Under the pieces are notes generated by a model. It did not search any database and was not told the origin of the DNA. It worked only from the letters and a program-made list of their open reading frames with translations. A program made the position numbers and the translations under genes. Source: Hexactinellida sp. DTS-2022 (lineage: Eukaryota; Porifera; Hexactinellida). Taken from it: a stretch of DNA of 64,000 bases. Shown here in pieces: positions 22,648 through 37,100 of this stretch; the stretch's first letter is position 1; every line of letters starts with the position of its first letter. The stretch lies in NCBI GenBank assembly GCA_028753945.1, contig JAPNXP010000001.1:4144501-4208500 (forward strand). Reading direction: 5' to 3'.

Positions 22648-24230
22648 ATCTATAATATTAAAAACTTTATTGTTGTTTGTTTGTTCGGATTGTATTAAAG
22701 AGATAGGGGATAGTAACCGAATTTATTAAACTAACTTCCAAATGTTATTATAGGTAAACAAGTATGCTGAATTTGAATTTCACATTAAAATATTATAATA
22801 TGAATTTTTAGTGTTGTTGTTTACTAAAACAGGTAAACAAATTAATGCAAATTCAAAATGAACCTAGAGGCAAAAAAATTAGTTGTTGTCGGTTGCTACA
22901 TCATGTTCTGCTGGTAAGTAGCGGAGTGCGAATGATTTGACTGAAAGGATCGCCTAATATTTGCCTGTGGCATTGTAGTTACATACTTACGTAAATTGTG
23001 AGTTAATCTATATTATTAAATCTCGATTGTTGTGTGTTTGTGTGTGTGTTTGTTTGTCCGGATTGTATTAAAGTGATGGGGGAATAGAAACCGCATTTAT
23101 ATATGAGATATAAACTAACTTTCAAATGTTATAATTGGTAAACAAAAGTTATAAGGGGTAAACAAGTATGCTGATTTCGAATTTCGCGTTTATAACTTTC
23201 TCATATTAATATTTGTTGTTGTTGTTTACACAAAATAGGTAAACAAATTAATGAAATTCAAAATCAACCTAGAAGTTTGCTTTCAACGGGTATTATAGGT
23301 AAACAAGTATGCTGATTTCGAATTTCGCGTTTATAAATTTCTCATCTTAATATTTGTTGTTGTTGTTTACACAAAATAGGTAAACAAATTAATGAAATTC
23401 AAAATCAACCTAGAAGTTTGCTTTCAACGGGTATTATAGGTAAACAAGTATGCAGAACACGAATTTCGCATTTAAAATTTTCTAATATGAATTTTTTTGT
23501 TGTTGTTGTTTACACAAATAGGTAAACAAATTAATGAAAATTCAAAATCAACCTAGAAGTTAGCTTTCAACGGGTATTATAGGTAAACAAGTATGCTGAT
23601 TTCGAATTTCGCGTTTATAAATTTCTCATCTTAATATTTGTTGTTGTTGTTTACACAAAATAGGTAAACAAATTAATGAAATTCAAAATCAACCTAGAAG
23701 TTTGCTTTCAACGGGTATTATAGGTAAACAAGTATGCTGATTTCGAATTTCGCGTTTACAAATTTCTAATGTGAATATTTGTTGTTGTTGTTTACACACA
23801 AAATAGGTAAACAAATTAATGAAAATTCAAAATCAACCTAGATGTTAGCTTTCAACGGGTATTATAGGTAAACAAGTATGCAGAACACGAATTTCGCATT
23901 TAAAATTTTCTAATATGAATTTTTTTGTTGTTGTTGTTTACACAAATAGGTAAACAAATTAATGAAAATTCAAAATCAACCTAGAAGTTAGCTTTCAACG
24001 GGTATTATAGGTAAACAAGTATGCTGAACACGATTTTCGCGTTTAAAAATTTAGAATATGAAAAACAAGTTAAAACATGGAAATCTTATATAGGGATCTA
24101 TATAACGTCCCTTTCTACCATTTTCCATGGCAGAAGGGTGAGGAGTAAGGCCGCATAGCGGCCGTTAACTGAGGTGCGTAGCACCGATCTGTCGCAAAGC
24201 GACCGAGACCGAAGGGCTCGTTAATCAATA
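22648..24230. mobile_element. Helentron-like non-autonomous element with minisatellite and hairpin tail
   Basis: Two partial heads (from about 22648 and 23005) share ATCTATA-TATTAAA followed by TTGTT/TGTTTGTTTG and GGATTGTATTAAAG, a pattern typical of Helentron/HINE starts. About six tandem units of 141-144 bp follow, starting near 23287, 23429, 23570, 23711, 23855 and 23999; each has GTTTAC...GTAAAC inverted pairs and GGTATTATAGGTAAACAAG. The tail has four mini-hairpins at 24149-24219. Central tandem repeats plus terminal hairpins are features of Helentron-derived elements. Assignment is by structure only. Confidence 0.55.
24149..24219. repeat. Four consecutive mini-hairpins with three-base loops
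   Basis: GGCCGC-ATA-GCGGCC (24149-24163), GGTGC-GTA-GCACC (24173-24185), GTCGC-AAA-GCGAC (24191-24203) and GAGaCC-GAA-GGgCTC (24205-24219) follow each other within 71 bp. The stems differ in sequence, so they are not copies, yet each keeps a trinucleotide loop. Confidence 0.85.
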
Positions 24231-24602
24231 AATGTATACGTATACGTATGCAAGACTAACCAGTATGGCTATTGAGTATTCTAACAATGATGTGATAGTG
24301 CTCATACACTACGTAGAGCTACTAAGCCAAGTAACCAGGTGTAGCTCTAATACAATAACAAATAATACGAGGTACAAATACGACTTGTAAATCTGGTAAA
24401 GGTCATAGTAATTAGTTTTGACTACAGCGTGGTCTAACACTATTAGGCGATCCTAGTGATAATTATACAATTAAAACTTCCATGTAGTATGTCAGGTTAT
24501 TTCGTAGTCTCATAAAATGTTTACAAGAATATCTAAGTTTTACATTAAACCTCACAAATCTGAATTAATAATTAGACTACAATATATATTCTAATCCAAT
24601 CT
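24231..24602. other. Spacer before the GNL3-like 3' end
   Basis: AT-rich DNA with a short TATACG palindromic run (TGTATACGTATACGTATGC near 24232). No gene or transposon is recognised. It should contain the GNL3-like polyadenylation region at its right end. Confidence 0.5.
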
Positions 24603-26251
24603 CTACTTTTTATCTAAACTGGAAATATAATATTCATGACTAGTGCTCTGGTCCATGGCGCCATCATCCTCACTCTCTCCCAGATCAGAGCTGACTCCAT
24701 CCTCTGAGTCTGTATTCAGTCTGTCTAACTCCCCACTCAGCTGCACCCCCAGTCCCTCTGCTGGCTGCAGCTTCGCAAGTTCCTCTTCTTCGCACTTCAG
24801 GAGAGATTCTATGTCGAACTCTGCTGACCAGTTTCTCACTACGACTGTAGTCTCAGTCGGGTCTTCGGGAGATTCAGGTGTAGGCGGAAGTTTGTAAAAG
24901 CGTATCTTTCCACTTGACCAGTCCTGAATCAAGACTCTGGCTGCCCCACGGACATCAGGAAACCCTTTCTTCTTAAGTTTACCTTTCTTGTGGGCCAGAA
25001 TTGCGAGAAATTCATCTGAACTTCCTTCGAATTCTGGAAGTCGATACAAGCTCATCAACTGCTCAACAGGACAACGAATGTAGATCTCTTTCGCAACCTC
25101 AATCGGATCTCCCTGTCCAGACGGAGTCAGGGATCCGAGAAGAGAGAGAGAAGATGTAATAGATTTCTATAAAGTAAATAGTGTAATGGAAGAACTATTC
25201 ATCCTAAATGATTGATTACCTGAGCAGGCAACACTCCCGGAGAGTCCAGCATCTTAATATGCTTATCCAGGGACACCTTTGTCATGACACGAGTCATTCC
25301 GGGAGTAGCCCCCACCCGACACGACCTGTTGCGCATCATAGAGTTAATAACAGAGCTCTTCCCAACGTTAGGACAGCCTATCACTCCAACGGTAATGCTC
25401 TTCTTTACGGTGCCGCCCGACAGCCTGCAGTAGTTGCCGAGCAGCTGCATCAGAGTACTAGCTCCAAGGCAAGAGGAGGTCTCCTTCAGCTTTTCTGGGG
25501 CGAATAGCGGATTGAACTTCTTCCTTCCCAGCCGTCTCTGCTTAGACTGAGTAGAACTCTTGAATACGACTGTTGGATACTCTCTCCGCAGGTAGAGCAG
25601 CCAGCTCAGAGTGACGTCACGCGGCACTAGGTCTACCTTGTTGAGCAAGAGGACTAGTCTCTTGTCCTGAGAAGAAGACACGAGGGTCTCTGCCTGCGTG
25701 TTCCTGCAGGCGAGAGGGTCTCTCGCATCTAATACCTCTATTACCACGTCTGACGCGTCTACCACCTGCTGGAACTCCTTGTAGTACGCCCTCCGTGTCA
25801 TGATATACTCTGAATTCAATGGCGAATTGGCCTGCAAGGGAAGATAACAAATAAAAAGCTGCAATGAAAAAAGCATATATTATATCGAAAATGTTATAAC
25901 AGTAAGTAATCCACTCACTATTGGTTGGTGTTTGGAATCTTTTTGAGATTTATCAAAAATTTTGGTTTTCCTTTTAGCTTCAAGTTGTAACCTCTTTAAA
26001 GACATCTTTTGAACCTTCTTTTGATTCTCAATCTGCTGCTTGTGCTCTTCTACCTCTCTCAAAATCTGTTCCTTCATTGGATGCAGTCTCGGTATCCCAG
26101 GATCCTTTTTGAGAATACTCAAACCAGACTTGTTCTTTGATTTTTCTTCCTTCCTTGACTTTCGAAGATGCTCTCTTATTTTCTGCTGTATCTTGTAGCG
26201 TTTACTGCAGGTCACACGTTTGCTCTGAACTTTCTTATTCTTTTTCACCAT
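24603..26251 (-). CDS. GNL3L: Nucleostemin/GNL3L-like nucleolar GTPase
   Basis: Predicted 502 aa in three exons: 25919-26251, 25220-25831 and 24603-25166, all phase 0 with GT-AG borders. Exon 1 encodes a very basic N-terminus (KKNKKVQSKR) and a coiled coil, as in nucleolar GNL3 proteins. Exon 2 holds the circularly permuted GTPase motifs in the expected order: G4 NKVD (about 175-178), G1 GCPNVGKSS (about 263-271), G2 GATPGMT and G3 DSPG (about 307-310). Exon 3 has the RLPEF and LKKKGFPDVRGAARVL segments and an acidic tail. The family acts in the nucleolus in 60S ribosomal subunit biogenesis. For exon 3, the acceptor at 25166 keeps a short segment ahead of GQGDPIEVAK that vertebrate proteins have; a downstream CAG acceptor would skip it. 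GNL3 versus GNL3L cannot be separated by eye. Confidence 0.9.
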
Positions 26252-26592
26252 TCTTGTGGATGCAATTATGAATCAGTGTATATCAATGGATTCTGAATAT
26301 TATTTCTATCTAATTATGTTTAATATTACGTTATACTATTTCTAATTCCAATATTAATGAGAATACTGAATACGCACTTTAATTACTGAGTGCACATGAC
26401 GAGACACATTAAGTAATGTTAATGAAATTCTTAATTAAGAAAAAGGATAAATTCATTCAATTACCCTTCGTCTTCGGTTATCAAGAACAAACGAAGCTAC
26501 CACTCTAGAGATCTGTATATAGGTATATAATTATTGTATTCTGTAAGAAATGCAATATTTCTACCTGTGTGTAGACTGGAGAAGATAATTAA
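26252..26592. other. Short spacer between GNL3-like and GCN5-like genes
   Basis: About 340 bp of AT-rich DNA separate the GNL3-like ATG from the GCN5-like stop codon. It must hold the promoter of one gene and the 3' end of the other, both in the same orientation. No repeats or extra exons were recognised. Confidence 0.5.
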
Positions 26593-28636
<2,044 letters not shown>

Positions 28637-30047
28637 TCAACACACTATCACCAATTAGGAGAATTCCCAATTTTCAGATTAACAGTACAGTTAACTATCT
28701 ACTGATAAATCCACTATCAAAAATCGTTTCCAAAATTATTTGCTCCAGTGAATTCTTATAGTTCCATATTGCGGAATATTAAATTCCTATACCTCCCTGT
28801 AAGTATGTGCGCCCAACTAGCAAAAAACACAGAAATTAAAGAATGTGCTTATTAATTAATTAAATATATCTACTTTGAGTTCTACTCTTGCATTTTAATC
28901 TAACAGTCTTGAGAATACCACATAGATTAATACAACAATTCCTACAACAAATCCTGGACATAACTTTTCGAAATTTCATGTTTTTGATAAATATTGGAGT
29001 CATTCCTATAAAGTTAAACAAGTAGTCTGAATATCCACAAATTTAGGGGTCTGACTGAATGGTGGAAAATGGTGGAATTTCTGAATTTTCGTCGAAATGA
29101 CTGAATGGTGGAAAGTGGTGGAATTTCTATAAATCGACTGAAAGGTGTTAAATGGTGGAAAACGACTGAATGGTGGAAAATGGTAGAAAGTTGTGGAAAA
29201 TGGCTGAATGATGGAACCATCTTTATAATAAGTTATAATATATGTATATAGTAGTATATCATATATACTATAAGTCTATAACCTTATTATAAAGATGGTC
29301 CCATCTATCAGCCATTTCCCACAACTTTCTACTATTTTTCCACCATTTTCAACCATTCTCGGATGTTTTCCATAATTTTCCACCATTCAGTCACACCCAA
29401 AATTTAGTTATATGATTGGTTTTACAGAATTCCTACCCTTCGGCAGTGCTAAAAGTATTTCCTCCACAAAACCATCTAAATCAGAAAATAATTGTCAGAA
29501 AGACTCCAAACCAGATCGTGTGAAACATATGACCCTTCTCTGCAAATTAATATATATTTAATAATTAATAAAACAAAACTATAATAGGGTCGTAGATTAG
29601 CGTTACGTTTTCATGAATCTTAAGAAGTATAATTACATAATTTCCAGTCTTTATTTAGTAGCGGATATTGGGCGGTCACAGGGGTCCTCTGAAAAATATT
29701 CTGAATTAACGCACTGTCACGTACAATATTTCAATATGAACTAAAAAATATTTGGTACGAATTCTTAAGCATAAGAAACCTTCCGAAATATGCAATAACA
29801 AGTGAAACTTCAATTAGTGTGTTTTCGTCAATGATTCGAGCTCAAATTATCAAGCATTTTGTATAAGAATTGTATAACAGCTTGTTATTAAGGAAAACCT
29901 AAATATAAATGATTGAATTACTAACAAGCACTCCTTCAAATGTAATCTTCAACTAAAACAAAATAACAGCACTGCTACACTACTAGATTAATTATTCAAC
30001 TAAATTCAGGCTAGTATCACTATAAATAAGAAAGGTCCACAGCTTAG
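28637..30047. other. Intergenic DNA between GCN5-like and TCTP genes
   Basis: I looked here for an upstream exon encoding the missing PCAF_N domain and saw none. The region contains a fold-back element (29039-29406). The rest is AT-rich and featureless. Confidence 0.55.
29039..29406. mobile_element. Fold-back element made of GACTGAATGGTGGAAAATGG repeats
   Basis: The left arm (to about 29230) contains several imperfect copies of GACTGAATGGTGGAAAATGG and ends at CCATCTTTATAATAAG. The right arm is the inverted equivalent (CTTATTATAAAGATGG, CCACAACTTTCTAC, CCACCATTCAGTC). Outer ends read AAATTTAGGGG and inverted AAATTTTGGGTG. The centre is a TATATA-rich palindrome. It is non-coding, and the arms are about 175 bp each. 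Confidence 0.75.
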
Positions 30048-30557
30048 TTACTGCTTTTCCGAAATGAACCCATCTTTGAAGAAGACCATATATGGAGTAA
30101 GTTCATCATCTCGGTAATTCAGGAATCCAATCCCACCTTCTGGATTGAAACTAGGACCGTAATAGAATTTCCATTCCTTGAATGTTTCCAACAATTTCTT
30201 GCAGAAGGTATTGGCAGCTTGTTTGAAAGCTGGAATACGTTGGGGTTCGGTCTTATTAAGGTGTTCAACTATCTTGCCCATATAACCCTTGATATAGATT
30301 TTGAAGTCTCCCTTTGACATTTGCACTTCCTGTAGCTTACAGCCCACAATTAGATCCATTCCGGTTACCACATTGTCCGCCATAGCTTCTGCACCACCTT
30401 CAGCACTAGCATTGCCTCCAATAAGCCCTTCGTCAATTCCTCCTTTCTCTGATAACGGTTGACCTTCAATCTCGTATATTACATCTCCCAAAAGTTTATT
30501 TGGATAGGCATCTGTGAACATCTCATCTCCGGTTATGATATCCTTGAATATCAACAT
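30048..30557 (-). CDS. TPT1: Translationally controlled tumour protein (TCTP)
   Basis: A 169-aa protein, the usual family length being about 170. The signature IGGNASAEGG is present near residue 47, and the C-terminal YMVFFKDG block matches the family. TCTP is an abundant, conserved cytosolic calcium- and tubulin-binding protein linked to growth control and survival. The coding region is a single exon here. The sequence just before the ATG reads as an intron end (TTTTAG followed by CTGTGAAATCAAC), so a 5' untranslated exon is likely. Confidence 0.97.
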   Translation of the reverse strand: MLIFKDIITGDEMFTDAYPNKLLGDVIYEIEGQPLSEKGGIDEGLIGGNASAEGGAEAMADNVVTGMDLIVGCKLQEVQMSKGDFKIYIKGYMGKIVEHLNKTEPQRIPAFKQAANTFCKKLLETFKEWKFYYGPSFNPEGGIGFLNYRDDELTPYMVFFKDGFISEKQ

Positions 30558-31182
30558 GTTGATTTCACAGCTAAAACGGTAGACATATTAATTAATTATA
30601 GTGGAAACCTGTAAAGAATATTTTTGTTATTCGTTTAAATTGATATGGCATTATAAACATAAAATAACAGTACATATGTAGGCTATGGGCCCCAGGTTGG
30701 GCCGGGGGAAATTATCTTTCTAAGAAAAGTGCCGGCCCAGAAAATTTAGTCTATATTAAAGTAATTTACACTGTAAATGTATAATACTATACAGTATAAC
30801 CTCATTTGTAAAACGCCAGGGGACTATCAAAATGAGTTCGCCTTATCCGGAATTCGTATTAACCAATATCATTTGTATTGAAAAGGATTTTAATGGGACA
30901 AAAGTAGTGTTCGTAATAACCTGAATTTCGTACATGAATATACAAAAACATAGTTATATCAGTGGCACATACTACAACATTTTGTATGAACGAAATTGGA
31001 TTATTTGATTGTCAAAAATTGACCTATGAAAGGTAGTGAGTGACCCACTCTGTAGTGAGTTCGAGTAATAGCAAGTCGCAATTTGCCGAATTTTTTTGCT
31101 TACAAGGCGAATGTGTGTAGACGAATTACTGATACGCGAATTCGATTGTAATCGAAAGTATAAAAGGATTACAATTTACTAG
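30558..31182. other. Spacer between TCTP and SCOT with two MITE remnants
   Basis: It contains a GTTCGCCTTATCCGGAA-family element at about 30793-30930 (ACAGTATAACCTCATTTG start) and a degenerate piece of the TTCGCCTAATAGC family at about 31050-31125 (AGTAATAGCAAGTCGCAATT). No exon is seen. Confidence 0.6.
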
Positions 31183-34100
31183 TTAAAGAAATTCAATTTT
31201 CTTAAGATCTTCTGCGACCTTAAACTCAGCCCCGGTAGCTCTTCTAATGTCTTCAACTGAGTAACCATCTGAAATCTCAGTGAGGACCAACCCACAGCTC
31301 TTCTCAATCCGAAAAACGCACTTTTCAGTGATAATACAATTAACTACGCATTTTCCAGTTAATGGAAGTTCGCATTCTTTGAGTATTTTAGCTGCTCCAG
31401 ACCTAGTATTGTGCTCCATCGTAACAACCACTTTAGTATGCTCTGCAGAAACCAGATCCATAGCACCGCCCATGCCTTTAACCTTCTGGCCTGGAATCAT
31501 CCAGTTAGCAAGGTCTCCCTTCTCAGACACTTGCATTGCTCCTAACATTGTCAAATCAATATGTCCCCCTCGTATCATAGCAAATGAATCGTCAGAGCTG
31601 AAGTAGGACCCGCCTTCTACCAGAGTTACTGTTTCTTTCCCAGCATTGATCAGGTCTGCATCGACCTGTTCCTCAGTGGGAAATGGTCCCAGCCCCAGGA
31701 TTCCATTCTCAGACTGTAGGGTCACAGATGTACTAGCAGATATGTAGTTGCTAGCGAGCATTGGAATGCCGATTCCTAAGTTTACATGCATTCCGTATTT
31801 AAATTCTTTGGCTGCTCGCCTGATAATCCTTTCGCGGGATGTCATTTCTACAGACGAGGAATCCCTAGATAAGTGCAGCGTTCGCTTCTCTATTGGCTTC
31901 TTGTAATGTTTACCGACTACGATTCTATCCACAAATATTCCCGGTGTGTGTATCTAGATAATAAAGCGGTAATTAATTTGTTTAAAATGATATAAATTAG
32001 ATTAACAAATTAAACTATAATACCTAATACAAGTACAATGTACACATCCCCTAATAGGCCAATCAACGTATACTCAATAAAATAGTCCTAAAGTCGACTA
32101 CAAGGAAAATCTGAAATATTCTACAGTTGTTAACTCTCGTTATAACGAAGTCTTGGGACCTATAAATTCCTTCGTTATATCCGGATATTCGTTATAAGCG
32201 GTTAATAATTAATGCATTTAGTGCTCTGGGGGGAAAATTCCATTTCGTTATTACGAATCTGGTTATTTCGTTAAATCCGACTTCGTTCTAACGGGATAAT
32301 TATAAATCTATTGATCCAAAGTCCGAGTGATACTCACAAATAGTCAATCCATTTAATCATTGTTAAGATTATAATTAACGTCATTCTCGTATCCCTAGAG
32401 TGCGACCATAAACAGAGGATACTTTGTCCCAAGATAACTAACAAGTACAAATTAATATGTTGGGTAATGGTGATATATTATTATTATTATGAGAACTATT
32501 AACAACCATAATTCAGTAGACATAAGGGATACTGTACAAATGATCAGATAAGTCCGAGTAGATAGATTAGCCATAATATAGGGTTAAAAATGTATAGCCA
32601 AAATATATCTCGGCTCTTACAAAGATGGCTAAGTAATTACTTTACATTAGAAAAGCAATTACGCGAGTTCATAGAAATTAACTTCAGTTACAGAAAAACA
32701 GATCGCGCTAGATCGGCAATAAATATGTGAGGTATTGGTTAACTTTCAGGCTGAGTCCAAATGCAATTTGAAAATTATTTCTATTATGTATACCAGGGTT
32801 CCGAAAACTTTCAGTTATATCAGGCCACATAATCTTAACAAAAATTTTCCTCAGGCCGCAAACAATATCGAGAATTTTTTTGAAATTTATATAAAAAACT
32901 ATTATGTTGTTGAAATACTAGAACTATACTAATTCTAAGCAAAAAGTGCATAAAGCACTCTAGTCAAAAGGTAATAATCAGTGTGTATATGTGTACAGGT
33001 TAGATGAAAATTTGAAATGTCTCTCAGGCCACACATGATACTAATTTCCAATTTCCATTGAGCTATCAGGACACACATAAGGTTGTTTCAGGCCGCATGC
33101 GGCCTGAAAAACCTAGTTTGCGAAACCCTGATGTATACCGTATGTCATACCACTTCTATTAAATATATGTACTTCACTCAAAGATCGAAATAACGTTCAG
33201 TTAAGAAGTAGGTATGACAATATTTCTTTTAAATATGAATGGTAGCGGAAAATGGTCGCGGGGAAGTTTAGTTGCACTAGAATGATCGCTGAGCATTATG
33301 CCTCATTTTTAACTATAGTAATATACTAATTTGTTGTTTTATTATTATTATAACAGGATTATACTTCAAATTTAGAATAAAAATTAGTATAATGAATGAA
33401 ATAAAATGTTGAAGAAAATATGTCTTAAAATTCGAAAGTATATGCTATTTTTTTCAGAAAAGACAAGGTTTTACGGGATTTGTAATCAGCGACAAGGGAT
33501 AATATGCTAGTATCATGTACAAAATAATTTTTGAACATTCTTTTGCATCTCCACCTTCCCATTTCTCAAGAACATCCTCTTGCATCGACTGATCCATTTG
33601 AAGAAGTTTTCAAAAACTTGAATGGGAATCAATCACCGTCGATTTTAAGCCTTGTGATCGTGGCTTTTGAGATAATAATAAATTTATACCAAGTGACATC
33701 CTCATAACATTGAGTGAATATCAAGAGTAGATAATTAATCTTTAATAATATCATTATGTTTCGTCGATGCGATGATTAATCGACTCAATTTTCACCATAT
33801 TACCAGCGACCAATTTTCCCCGCGGCTCGCGGCCAGTATTCTTAGTGAATACGGTCACTTAATACAAGAGTCGATTGACCGATATTTCACTATCACTACG
33901 ATTTAATTAATTGATGAAGTCATCTAATGTGTGAGTGCTTTGTGCTAATTCTATTTGTTCAATCGACATTACTTTTATGACCTTACTATTGTGCTAAGAT
34001 ATACGGTATTTTGAATGACAAACTCAATTATCTTTTGTGATTTCTGCAATTACCTTATCTAAGGAAGCCAAATAATCTATTACAAGCTATTTAACTGCTC

Positions 34101-37100
34101 TGAGGTAATCCACAGAAATGAGTCATCCTGGATCCTCTTTGGAGTGACTATTTGTTTATTCCTATTATATTAATTTATGCGTAATACTACCAAATATACT
34201 AAATAAACTTCATCAATTTTAACATTGTCGTATAATTGCTGGTAATGGCTAGTTGAATCCTAGTTTCATATCAATTTATTTAGATACTAGCACGCTTCGC
34301 TTGCTAGGTTGCCTCGCGGTAGATCAAGACCAAAGGTTGTTGTTGGTTAATTCTTCTAACGTTGATTATCGAATGAAGAGGCTTATATAAAAATTAAAAT
34401 GATAAAATAGTCAAATATAACATGTTACATTTTATTTTTAATATTACGTCATAATTCGGCAATGAGTAAGCATATTGATAATCTCGTGTGACCAACATAT
34501 CCGAGTCATTAATGTACATGTTACCATTAAATTTTTATATTTATATTTAGGGTGCGAATTATGAGCGATTATTAACAAGGGAAATGTGTAAACCTCAACT
34601 CGGCTTGTTGTTGGGGCCAACAACAAGATTTTTTGGCATTCTTTCGTATGCCAAAAATCCGATTTGGAAACAGTCCATCATGGATGTTTCCGAATCGGAT
34701 TTTTGGACGTTCAGTTTCTTCAATCATCTCGGAACATACAAATATTTGATAATATTTGAATGGCCGAACTACTAATTGTGCATAATTTCTGATCATTACG
34801 ATTATTTACTACTGAGATACAGGCATATGGCCACATATCCATTTGTTCCACTAGTGGCACATAACAGGGACATTCATGCCACTTCAGTATATTGGCTGAA
34901 AATGACCTAAATCACAATGTTTAAAATGTACATACAGTGGTGTTCGCCTAATAGCAAGTCGCATTTAGCACGAAATTTCCTTGCTAATAGGCGAACTTGC
35001 TATTAGAGGAACAAAATTAACATTAAATGCTCGCTTGGAGACAAAAAATAACTTGCTAATAGAGCAAATATTGCTATTAGAGCAATTGCTATTAGGCGAA
35101 CACTACTGTATATCTATAGTAAGATATTTAAAGTCATTTCAGAGTAGTTTAAGCATGTTGTAAATATGCTATTATTTCTGCATTAATTGTTCAAATATTT
35201 TGGTCGGGTAAAGTAATTTATATGTACATCATACCAGCCTTGTGTTTTTAACAGTATAGAATAACTGATGTGAGAAAGGTATGTTTAAATAGTAAATAAC
35301 AAATAGATAAATAAGGAGAAGGTAGAAAAGAAGGGGCGAATCCCTAAATTAACTTTGGAATTTGACCCAGTCTCTAGTTAAGCAAATCCATTTTGATTTA
35401 AATTACCATTGCAGCAATTAAGATGTTAAACTTATATCCATTGTTTACCAGATAGATAATGGAATTTTGATTAGGAATAATTAATAAAGTATCATAATGT
35501 CTAATATAATGTGTGTATCACATAGCATATTACAGTCAACTCTCGTTGTAACGAAGTGCTTGGACCTGTAAATTCCTTTGTTATATCCGAATATTCGTTA
35601 TAAGCGGATAATAATTAATGCATTTAGTGTTCTGGGGGAAAATATCCATTTCGTTATAAGCGGTTATTTCGTTATATACGACTTCGTTATAACGGGCGTT
35701 CCCTGTATATTCATATTAAGAATCGCTTATTGTGTCCGTTATAAAGAAGTAGGATATAATGAATCCCCAATACGGGTAAAGTAATTTATTTTACACCGCT
35801 TATAACGAACTACAGTTAGTATATCGAAGTAAATGAAGGGTCCAAGCACTTCGTTAAAATGGGAAATCACTGTCTGTATATATTAATAAAAACTGAAATT
35901 CCCAATTTCCAATTAATTTATAAGCAACATTAAATTAATTTCATACAATTCTTATAGATTTGTGAAATGCACCAGAGGATTTGTTCTCTAAAAAAGAACG
36001 CAAGTCTGCTCAAAGTAGACAACCTTTAATCTGTTCGGAAGTAACAAAGTCAATTAATTTAATAAATTAAAGCCGCAGTATGGTAAATTCTGAAATAAAA
36101 TAGAATAACACAATTTAAATTTAAAATATGATAATTTGTTCCAGCTGGAAGCAAATATTCCTAAAGGAATGAATCTCTTTAGTAACATTTTAAATTATTA
36201 ATATATTTGGATTGTTAATAATAATGATTGTTGATATAATATTTATTTGTGTCTACTCAAATAATGACAATTCAATTAATGGACTACCTACTAATAAACA
36301 ATTCTAATAGGAAGAATGATTAACTAATCTCAGTTCAGAGTACGTACTATATCTATCCATAGCGGTATGATAAATTCAAATGAACCAGACAAAACATACA
36401 TAGCTTTTAATAATTATTAGTATTATAGGTATGATTAAATTATGTTGTTCTATTAAAACAAAAACATTTAGCAGTTCCTAATTTAGTAGTATATCTATTA
36501 CTTAACGTAGTTGAGAGAAAGCACGACGTATATTACGTACGTAATCAACCCATGACCTTTATACTTAGTCTGTGTTTATACAAACGAGGATACTAATAAC
36601 AATAATTATTCATTAATGCAATGTGCTAATTGATATTATAAGGCAAACACATTAATCTAAGTTTAAAGTCGGAGAAACAAACAGTAAATTGAATTTACAA
36701 TGTTTTTAGCAATAATATATATCTACTGAAGTCTGTAACGACAACTTAAAGGAATGTCTAATTGTTCAATTTTAATGTTAAATATAAATTTATAATATAA
36801 AGTTTACTTTAAGTATTCAGTGCAGTTGGCTCTATGCCCAACAATATAGGATATGGTTACCTGGTCTGGAGGGAGTTCCCCTGTCTCTACCAGCTCCTCG
36901 ACCTCGACAATAGTTATGTCGCTAGCCTTAGCCATAGGCGCATTGAAATTCCTGGCTGCCATCCTATATATGAGGTTGCCTTGGTGGTCAGCTCTCCACG
37001 CTTTGATGAGAGAGAAATTTCCCCTCAGAGCAGTCTCTAGGATATACTCTCTGTCTCCAAACTGTCTGGATTCGCGAGGAGAACTAGATATCTGGGGTTT

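Noticed and set aside
23118..24050. Regularly spaced direct repeats resembling a CRISPR array
   Set aside because: The whole 141-144 bp unit repeats, with no unique spacers, and the genes around it are eukaryotic. It is a minisatellite within a transposon-like element.
25130..25166. Alternative GNL3-like exon 3 acceptor at GGACAG (near 25113)
   Set aside because: Using it would drop about 18 residues that vertebrate homologues have. The upstream TTTATAG acceptor keeps the frame and the length.
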